Shown here one piece after another: positions 52,695 to 58,275 of a stretch of 58,275 nucleotides of DNA; the stretch's first letter is position 1; each line of letters starts with the position of its first letter. Both the position numbers and the translations under genes were made by a program. Below the pieces are notes generated by a model. The model was not told the origin of the DNA. It did not search any database and saw only the letters and a program-made list of their open reading frames with translations. Origin of the DNA: a virus; the IMG/VR virus record IMGVR_UViG_3300046697_000236, positions 1-58,275 of that record; one strand, 5' to 3'.

Positions 52695-53137
52695 TTTTTT
52701 TCTACTCCAATTTTATAATTTATCGTATCCCGTTTTGTGGTATTTTTAAATAAATGAATTTCGTCAATAATTGCCTTTTTCCCAATATTCCAATTGTCAA
52801 CCATAAAGATTATCTGATCTGCCATATCATTTTTTACATTACTTTCTGACCTACTAATCCATATCGGAACGTTCATAATCAAAAAATCTACCGTGCTTTC
52901 TAACTTATTAAAATGTTCTTTGTTCTCATTTCGTGCGCTGTCAATCTTGTGTATCTCTGCTGCTTTCATCTGTATCAGAAAAGATTTTGATCTTGAATGA
53001 AGGTCAATATTCTCACTAAATTTATTTGTAAAATAAATAAAACAACCCGCCAGGACAATTAATGCAGCCAACGGACGGCCTAGATTCTTGCACATCCATT
53101 TCCATGTGCCTTTTGCCGCTTCGATTTCCCAGCTCAT
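52691..53137 (-). CDS. Spanin-like membrane-anchored coiled-coil protein
   Basis: This 148-residue protein has one membrane segment (residues 20-38, GRPLAALIVLAGCFIYF) and then a long helical region with heptads (residues 50-90) in the periplasm. This resembles an inner-membrane spanin (Rz-like). No Rz1-like lipoprotein was found embedded, though other lipoproteins occur at 8797 and 34440. It lies in the lysis cluster. Confidence 0.5.
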   Translation of the reverse strand: MSWEIEAAKGTWKWMCKNLGRPLAALIVLAGCFIYFTNKFSENIDLHSRSKSFLIQMKAAEIHKIDSARNENKEHFNKLESTVDFLIMNVPIWISRSESNVKNDMADQIIFMVDNWNIGKKAIIDEIHLFKNTTKRDTINYKIGVEKK

Positions 53138-53385
53138 TTTTTAAACCTTTTTAAAAACTTTTCATCGGTATTGTAGATGCATCCATCGCAGCCCTTTGGC
53201 TTTTTAAATACTCCAATAAACGCCAAAACAATAGATGCAAATAAAAAGACTATGCCAATTATAAAGCTCCATTTTCCTAATGTCGTATCAGCTTTTAATA
53301 CACCAATAAAAAGCATTAATATTGTCGGTATGGTTGTCCATACCGCAAATCTAATATCGTCATATGAGCCGGCTTTATTTGGCAT
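53134..53385 (-). CDS. Small two-pass membrane protein
   Basis: This 83-residue protein has two membrane helices (about 12-29 and 38-61), a Cys pair (GCDGC) and a basic tail, a layout typical of class II holins. It is co-translated with the spanin candidate (ATGA overlap). Confidence 0.5.
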   Translation of the reverse strand: MPNKAGSYDDIRFAVWTTIPTILMLFIGVLKADTTLGKWSFIIGIVFLFASIVLAFIGVFKKPKGCDGCIYNTDEKFLKRFKK

Positions 53386-53390
53386 TATAA

Positions 53391-53687
53391 TTATTTTATA
53401 ACAGGATTTGCACTTGTTATTGTATCTGATTCCTTCTTAAATACTTCGCCGTTTGAATTGGTAAAAAATAAAGTGATTGCTTTGCGCAGTCCTAATACCA
53501 CGGCTCCTGTCAATGCTGCCTTTGCACTTACAAGCGAAAATATAGCACCTCCTGAAAGTATTGGAAGTACATACCCGGCAACTGCACCAATAGCTGCCTC
53601 AACTCCTGCCTTTACATAATCATTCTTTGAGAGTGATTTATAAACGCTAATCGCTTTTGGTTTTAAACTGTTGAAAAATTCTTTCAT
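53391..53687 (-). CDS. Small membrane-active protein
   Basis: The ATG at 53687 (MKEFFNSLKPKAI) is preferred to a GTG at 53699. The product of 98 residues has a Gly/Ala-rich hydrophobic stretch (residues 29-67, AAIGAVAGYVLPILSGGAIF then GAVVLGL) and polar ends. It may be a holin or an anti-holin. It lies ahead of the lysis genes. Confidence 0.5.
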   Translation of the reverse strand: MKEFFNSLKPKAISVYKSLSKNDYVKAGVEAAIGAVAGYVLPILSGGAIFSLVSAKAALTGAVVLGLRKAITLFFTNSNGEVFKKESDTITSANPVIK

Positions 53688-53706
53688 ATAATTTAGCACA
53701 AAGAAA

Positions 53707-53723
53707 CCGCTTCGCCTTTAGGC
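53707..53723. repeat. 17-bp copy of the IS right-end hairpin sequence
   Basis: CCGCTTCGCCTTTAGGC here is identical to 42067-42083, the 5' half of the IS605 right-end hairpin. It lies between two tail/lysis genes and also forms a short CGCC-TTTA-GGCG hairpin. It may be an IS remnant or a terminator. Confidence 0.55.
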
Positions 53724-53784
53724 GATTTACTTGATTTATTAAAGGTTAATACTTTATTTATCAATATAATCAATTCGCTATCTG

Positions 53785-54651
53785 TTAATATTTGTTTCGT
53801 CCTAAAATACCATTCACTCCATACATTATATTCATAAAAGATTGTCTCATTGAATAATTTACAAAAGACTTACCATACGCAAATCCCATTAATTCGCCAC
53901 CAGCCCATGTGTATGTAGCACTTTCACGCCCACAATCCAGAACATTAGTAGTGGGTGACGATGCGACAACTGTAGAATCGAATGCAGTAGTATTATGATC
54001 TATTGTGCTATACGTAGATGCCTTACGATTAATTATCCATTGTCCGAGTTGTTGTGTATTTGCCTTGCTCCCATAACCACTACCACAAACTTTATAATAA
54101 AGAGTTGTGCCACCATAAATAGGAAATAACTCTACGGCTCTATCAGTTGTTCCATATACACAGCCATTACCGGGTACTGTTTCCTGTGGTAAATAACAAT
54201 AAACAAAAAAGTCATTTTGATAAGTTGCGCTCATTGTCCAATGTGTCTGATAATAACTGGTATAAAGATTAACGCCATACGAAGCGTTATGTATTAGCGT
54301 TACGCCACTACCAGTCAGAAATAAAGAACTATCTGCACGGGTAGGATTCATAAAATTCGTTTGATCAAAAACAGAATCAGTACCAAACATCGGATAAAGA
54401 GCTTTAATTCTTGACCCCGCTATATCTCCAAACACAGCAGTACCAGAGGTTGTCCAATTAAGTTTTTTTAGATTAATTGCCAAATAATTCGCCGCCGTGT
54501 ATTGTGTTGTTGTTGGCGTGTGAAGTGTAGAAATAGCTTTCAAATATTTAGCCGCATCTTTATCCAACGGTACAATCGTAGAGGCATAATATCCCAGTTG
54601 TCCAAAAACAGACGAACAAACAAAAGATAATATCGTTAAATATTTTCTCAT
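53785..54651 (-). CDS. Exported tail-region protein
   Basis: This 288-residue protein begins with a Sec signal peptide (MRKYLTILSFVCSSVFGQ). The rest is rich in Thr, Tyr, Ser and Gly, and beta-stranded, like LamG/concanavalin or adhesin folds. Its start overlaps the stop of the upstream exported gene by one base (TAATG). Function is unknown. Confidence 0.65.
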   Translation of the reverse strand: MRKYLTILSFVCSSVFGQLGYYASTIVPLDKDAAKYLKAISTLHTPTTTQYTAANYLAINLKKLNWTTSGTAVFGDIAGSRIKALYPMFGTDSVFDQTNFMNPTRADSSLFLTGSGVTLIHNASYGVNLYTSYYQTHWTMSATYQNDFFVYCYLPQETVPGNGCVYGTTDRAVELFPIYGGTTLYYKVCGSGYGSKANTQQLGQWIINRKASTYSTIDHNTTAFDSTVVASSPTTNVLDCGRESATYTWAGGELMGFAYGKSFVNYSMRQSFMNIMYGVNGILGRNKY

Positions 54652-55181
54652 TAGAATATAGGGATTATATTAACAACACAATAAACACCATTCCAATGAT
54701 AAGTAACCATTGTATAACCCGTAGGTGGCAAGGTCAAATAAGAACCCGAAGGAATCAAAAACCTGCCCGGTGTTTGACTTGATGTGATAGTCATGTTGTA
54801 AGTGCCCTGTGTGAGATAATATCTTACCTCCGTTCCTCCAGTTATCTTACCCGTGCTTTTTAAAACTACCGTTCTATTTGTTTTTACGGTGTCAGTCAAA
54901 GAAAATTCCTTACTTAACACATTACAATAAACGGTATCATTCGCTAATGCTACGGGTGATTTAGTGGTAAATTCATTAACACCGGAAGCTGTTACGAGCG
55001 CTATAATCTGCGCCATCGTGGTCTTATAACTCGTATCGCCCGTTGCTGTTCCATTGCGTTCTACTGCTACAATAGACGTACTTTTCAGTGCGTTCGCTGG
55101 CATGGAAGGAAGGTTATAATCCGCCTGCCCGAAAGCGATCACGGACAAAATCAGTCCTATAAAAATAAGTGTCTTTTTCAT
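54651..55181 (-). CDS. Exported tail-region protein
   Basis: This 176-residue protein begins with a signal peptide (MKKTLIFIGLILSVIAFGQ). The mature N-terminal part (about residues 20-70, TTMAQIIALV) resembles the tail-fibre pattern with repeated Thr/Ala; the C-terminal half is beta-rich. It is co-translated with the gene that follows it. Confidence 0.6.
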   Translation of the reverse strand: MKKTLIFIGLILSVIAFGQADYNLPSMPANALKSTSIVAVERNGTATGDTSYKTTMAQIIALVTASGVNEFTTKSPVALANDTVYCNVLSKEFSLTDTVKTNRTVVLKSTGKITGGTEVRYYLTQGTYNMTITSSQTPGRFLIPSGSYLTLPPTGYTMVTYHWNGVYCVVNIIPIF

Positions 55182-55182
55182 A

Positions 55183-55338
55183 TTAGTTTGCTGTTCTTAA
55201 TCTTATTGTTCCATTTGCGTTATGCTGCACCGTGCCGTCTGCGTACAGTGCTGTATTTGTGGGTGGCGGAGTAACTCCATTAAATGCGTAGTTCTGCTGT
55301 CCAACAAATATCCCTATGGCTATTAGTATTCCGTACAT
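55183..55338 (-). CDS. Small protein with N-terminal hydrophobic segment
   Basis: This 51-residue ORF begins MYGILIAIGIFVGQQN, a short membrane or signal segment ending in GQQ, and has a tail with LYADGTVQHNANGTIRLRT, the ending seen in fibre repeats. It sits four bases from the neighbour on one side and two on the other, so it is probably real. Confidence 0.5.
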   Translation of the reverse strand: MYGILIAIGIFVGQQNYAFNGVTPPPTNTALYADGTVQHNANGTIRLRTAN

Positions 55339-55341
55339 ATA

Positions 55342-55743
55342 CTATCTCCCAATATAAATTCTAGTTACTGTGTTGTTCGCATCATGGAGTATTACCGTAA
55401 CAACTTCTGGATTCCATCCTGGAAGAAATGGCCAACGTACCGTGTCGGTTTGTGAAGGAGTGCTATTAGCCATTACGCATTTTAACCAAATCGTACCAAG
55501 TGAAAGATTTTTTATTCTGAAATGTTCTCCATTGCTGTAACTGACAGAGGCTACGGACACACTATCACAACGCGTAACATCAAAACTTTCTTGCCCTCTA
55601 CGCAGATTATCTCTGTTTTCTATGCTAAATATAGCAAGCATGCGACTAGTTGTGTTCTTTAAGTTCGATGCATTGGGCAAAAAATACAATATTGCCAATA
55701 ATATCATTAATGATAGCCCGATCTTGGATGTTGTTGTTTTCAT
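55342..55743 (-). CDS. Signal-anchored hypothetical protein
   Basis: This 133-residue protein has a hydrophobic N-terminal segment (residues 8-23, IGLSLMILLAILYFLP) and a beta-rich exported domain with two Cys. It was not recognised. It lies in the tail-fibre operon. Confidence 0.55.
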   Translation of the reverse strand: MKTTTSKIGLSLMILLAILYFLPNASNLKNTTSRMLAIFSIENRDNLRRGQESFDVTRCDSVSVASVSYSNGEHFRIKNLSLGTIWLKCVMANSTPSQTDTVRWPFLPGWNPEVVTVILHDANNTVTRIYIGR

Positions 55744-55814
55744 ATTTTTATTTTATTTCTTGTTTAATTTTATAAACAATTCTTTCATTTCTTTTCCCGG
55801 TTTTGCCGGGCCTA

Positions 55815-56039
55815 TTACTTTGCTGCGGCTCCTGCCTGTGCTGCCTGAATAGCCGGAGTTGCTGTGACTACTATTGCCTTCGAATTAGTTATAATAGCCT
55901 GTATCTCGGCTTCAATTGCCTGCAATACCACAGGGTGCTTGAGTAGCCATTCAACGCCAGCTATGATTCCCTTTTCTGTTTCCGAAAGTACTTTTACTAC
56001 TTCCACTTCTGCCTCTTTTAGATCTTTTAAAATATTCAT
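55815..56039 (-). CDS. Small helical protein
   Basis: This 74-residue protein is amphipathic and helical, Ala/Val/Glu-rich, ending in AQAGAAAK. It may be a small membrane-active or coiled-coil protein. The gap 55745-55814 downstream holds only a CCCGG/CCGGG hairpin. Confidence 0.5.
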   Translation of the reverse strand: MNILKDLKEAEVEVVKVLSETEKGIIAGVEWLLKHPVVLQAIEAEIQAIITNSKAIVVTATPAIQAAQAGAAAK

Positions 56040-56050
56040 ATTCGTTATTT

Positions 56051-56620
56051 TTAAATAGTTATAATCGTTTTAAAAAGCTTACTTGCCGCAAAATCGGCTG
56101 GAGACATGGTGTAGTTATCATTTTTAAACATACCCATTCCGTCCTTATACCATTGTTCTACTTGTTGGGAGCAAACCTCCATATGTTTATCATTTCCGAT
56201 ATTCAGCCATTCTTGTTTTTTTGTTATCTCGTAGGCGACAAATTTATAAGCAAAATTAACAACACCCAGGACGTTATACACACCCTTACCATTGTCTGAT
56301 TCCATTAATTTAAATAACATTACTTGATCTTGAATAGACAATCCCTGCAATGGTTCCCTAATCATGAATGTCGAATTATCATTTGCCAGATAATCATCCA
56401 ATGGTGTCTGAATAATTGATTGGAATAACCTGCCTTCTTCTTCTACGAAATATTGTCCATTCTTAACCTTAATCATTCCTGCATGATGAAACCTAGCTAT
56501 TTCCCAAGGATACTCTAATGCTTGAAATTTCTGTATTTCTTTTGCAAAAAACCCAGCATCGCCATCACAAACCAACAATGCCTGTCCGTTTTTTAATATT
56601 GATTTATCCAAAATCTTCAT
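56051..56620 (-). CDS. Permuted NlpC/P60 (YiiX-like) hydrolase
   Basis: This 189-residue protein has the order of permuted papain-like enzymes: a His motif early (IARFHHAGMI, about 41-50) and a Cys motif late (HMEVCSQQVEQWY, about 145-157). Members include amidases, peptidases and acyltransferases of cell walls or lipids. In this operon a peptidoglycan or host-envelope action is likely. Its start overlaps the stop of the tail-fibre-like gene. Confidence 0.6.
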   Translation of the reverse strand: MKILDKSILKNGQALLVCDGDAGFFAKEIQKFQALEYPWEIARFHHAGMIKVKNGQYFVEEEGRLFQSIIQTPLDDYLANDNSTFMIREPLQGLSIQDQVMLFKLMESDNGKGVYNVLGVVNFAYKFVAYEITKKQEWLNIGNDKHMEVCSQQVEQWYKDGMGMFKNDNYTMSPADFAASKLFKTIITI

Positions 56621-58275
56621 TATCTTCCTATCCTATACATTATTAAATTACCACTCCCAAATCCATAAGTTCCTCCTGTTTGTGTACAACTTGAATATAC
56701 AGAAATTTTATCATTTGTATTTAATGAGACAATTATTGGATAAGTTCCTAAATTAAAAGCATAAGAACTACTCGATACTGTTACTGAATTAGTTGCCGCG
56801 GATATGGCTGATCCATTTTTATAAAGATATACCGTTACGGATGCCGTTCCGGCTATAGTCACCGACCCCCTAAAGTAAATATAATATATTCCATCACCCC
56901 CTGTTGATATGATTGATGTGTTTGATGAGGAAGCTACATACTTATTATTTGTAGTGGTTCCGCTACTTAATATTGTTGGACTACTCCATGCTGAACTTAC
57001 CGAATTACCAAGTCCATGTATTTCTCCATACGCAGACTCAACCAATGTTTGTCCCTGCGTGCTGTCGTCCATTAAGTAGATGTTTTTATTATCTCTAAAT
57101 GCCTTACCGGTATCTCCAGTAGAATAATCATATTTGCTGGACTTGTTAAAGTGTATGTAATTAACCGATGAAATCGATCCCTTGGGTTGATATGTTGCTG
57201 CTGCGTGTGTCTTGGTCTCTAGTTTCCATAATGCAGAATCGGTAGTCTTTAAATATAAACTATCTGCCGCACTTTTGGGTATCAATGTTTGCGATGTCAG
57301 CAAGGAATTCTTATTGCCCACATATTGTGCGGTTCCATTTGCCAAGACACGAAATGTGTTACTAAAATTATATTGACAATCCAAAATATCATTAGCGTTA
57401 CTTGCGCTATCATTTATTACCAATCCTATCCCTTTGGCCGCGTAAATAGATATGCCCGCTCCCGTACCATGACTCTTAGCGCTTAATCCAATTCCCCAAC
57501 TTTCAGCCCATACGCCAGAACTGGAGACAGAATTAGTTATACCTTTAACTCCTATCCCGCCATTAGAATATCCCTCAACTCCGATACTTCCGCCTCCGGA
57601 TATTCCATATATACCTATGCCTGTCCCTGCGCTGGTTCCCGTTATGGCCGTATTGTATGATGGAGCATATGCGTATAATTGAGATGACCGAAATAGCCCA
57701 TCATAGTTTAATGTAGAATCTAAATGTAAAGGAGTGGTTGCTCCCGTGTATAGCACACCCGTTGATCGTAAGAAATATGGATGGTATTTATTGCCAGAGT
57801 ATTGCAGGATATTATTCGATAATGTTTTTAAATAAATACTGTCTACCCAAGCTGAATCGACTAAAGAGTATTTATTAAAATAGGAATGTAAATTAGTAGG
57901 ATAGCTAGCTAAACCACTTCCCAATATCGTAAATGCCTTAATGCCATTATTTTTAATATAAAAAAACGTATCTGTTTTGGCAACAGTAACAAAAGAATTA
58001 AAATAAAAAGGTCGTAACGATGAAGGAGTAAGCAAAACACCAATAACGGATCCGGTATTTTTCATTATTCTTAAATATGAATCATAGTATGCCGAAGTAT
58101 AAGTGGATCCTATCGCATCAAAATAATTTGCATCAAGATAGGTGGCCCCAAATCTACCGTTATAATAAATCAAGGAATCTGCACTTGTGGGGAGTGCCGA
58201 TCCTACAGTGGCTCTATAAATAATTCCTTTTGCTGATGCGGACAGATATGGTTTATATGCTCCCGATGAATATTG
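56620..58275 (-). CDS. Tail-fibre-like protein, C-terminal part
   Basis: This is the rest of the 612-residue protein that starts at 659; in this copy it is open to the right edge. The middle has Gly/Ile/Val repeats (GIGIYGISGGGSIGVEG, GGIGVKG, GIGLSAKS) like a beta-helix or triple-strand fibre shaft. A segment with ADSLYLKTTDSALWKLETK is typical of fibre linkers. The last 140 residues are Ser/Thr-rich and beta-rich, in the manner of a C1q/TNF-like or receptor-binding tip. The ATG at 58173 is internal and is not the start. Confidence 0.85.
   Translation of the reverse strand, partial: QYSSGAYKPYLSASAKGIIYRATVGSALPTSADSLIYYNGRFGATYLDANYFDAIGSTYTSAYYDSYLRIMKNTGSVIGVLLTPSSLRPFYFNSFVTVAKTDTFFYIKNNGIKAFTILGSGLASYPTNLHSYFNKYSLVDSAWVDSIYLKTLSNNILQYSGNKYHPYFLRSTGVLYTGATTPLHLDSTLNYDGLFRSSQLYAYAPSYNTAITGTSAGTGIGIYGISGGGSIGVEGYSNGGIGVKGITNSVSSSGVWAESWGIGLSAKSHGTGAGISIYAAKGIGLVINDSASNANDILDCQYNFSNTFRVLANGTAQYVGNKNSLLTSQTLIPKSAADSLYLKTTDSALWKLETKTHAAATYQPKGSISSVNYIHFNKSSKYDYSTGDTGKAFRDNKNIYLMDDSTQGQTLVESAYGEIHGLGNSVSSAWSSPTILSSGTTTNNKYVASSSNTSIISTGGDGIYYIYFRGSVTIAGTASVTVYLYKNGSAISAATNSVTVSSSSYAFNLGTYPIIVSLNTNDKISVYSSCTQTGGTYGFGSGNLIMYRIGR
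57800..58275. repeat. Terminal direct repeat, right copy
   Basis: Identical to bases 1-476; see the left copy. The repeat is within the tail-fibre-like gene and shows no terminator, promoter or packaging-site features of its own, which favours assembly overlap of a circular or permuted genome over a physical terminal repeat. Confidence 0.95.

Noticed and set aside
55796-55811. CCCGG/CCGGG hairpin as terminator
   Set aside because: The stem is short (five pairs) and no T-run follows on either strand.
1-58275. tRNA or rRNA genes
   Set aside because: No cloverleaf or rRNA-like stretch was noticed in the intergenic regions; these are short and mostly explained by promoters or array repeats. A tRNAscan run would settle it.

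Overview
The window is a complete, circularly permuted phage genome written once plus a 476-base overlap. Bases 1-476 and 57800-58275 are identical, so the molecule is about 57.8 kb, and one gene (tail-fibre-like, 612 aa) crosses the junction intact. The gene set is that of a tailed phage with a short, podovirus-like tail: scaffold, major capsid protein, portal, large terminase, ejection-type internal proteins, and no tape measure or sheath. A tyrosine recombinase and an antirepressor suggest a temperate ancestry. The likely host is a Bacteroidota bacterium of the Flavobacteriia/Cytophagia/Sphingobacteriia kind. The DNA is AT-rich, promoters fit TTG-N19-21-TAnnTTTG, Shine-Dalgarno sites are mostly absent, and signal peptides end in FGQ or FAQ.

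Layout. 1-4529 (minus): end of the tail/head module (fibre start, head-tail adaptor, capsid, scaffold). 4676-13471 (plus): terminase followed by a dense operon of small genes with overlapping ends, including SSB, NinG-like protein, metallophosphoesterase, DUF4406- and DUF6378-like proteins and a tandem GroES-like protein. 13500-30872 (minus): portal, a 4,274-residue polyvalent protein and three internal virion candidates. 30990-34045 (plus): HTH protein and an 878-residue tail protein. 34042-36121 (minus): lipoprotein, antirepressor with a structured leader, tyrosine recombinase. 36172-43196: an integron-like cassette array. 43309-49701 (minus): replication and recombination (initiator, DnaA domain IV-like protein, PD-(D/E)XK-FtsK fusion, RecT-like annealing protein, ribbon-helix-helix regulator). 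49801-58275 (minus): tail fibres and lysis, several with Sec signal peptides.

The most unusual region is 36172-43196. Nine segments, each bounded by inverted repeats of the form GTT...AAC, alternate with eight attC-like hairpin sites of the form AAC...GTT, which is the layout of integron gene cassettes. Seven of the nine segments carry a gene, all on the minus strand. Three are DNA methyltransferases and one is a PAPS-reductase/DndC-like PP-loop enzyme, so the array looks like a store of nucleic-acid modification genes. An IS200/IS605-type element with an intact TnpB has split one cassette. The adjacent recombinase does not show the extra segment typical of IntI, so this is either a CALIN-like array (attC sites without integron integrase) or one run by an atypical recombinase.

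Other points of note: a 62-bp element shared upstream of the two leftward virion operons, a nuclease-translocase fusion, a double Cpn10 protein and a cluster of virion-like proteins with export signals. Functions come from motif reading only; no database search was possible.
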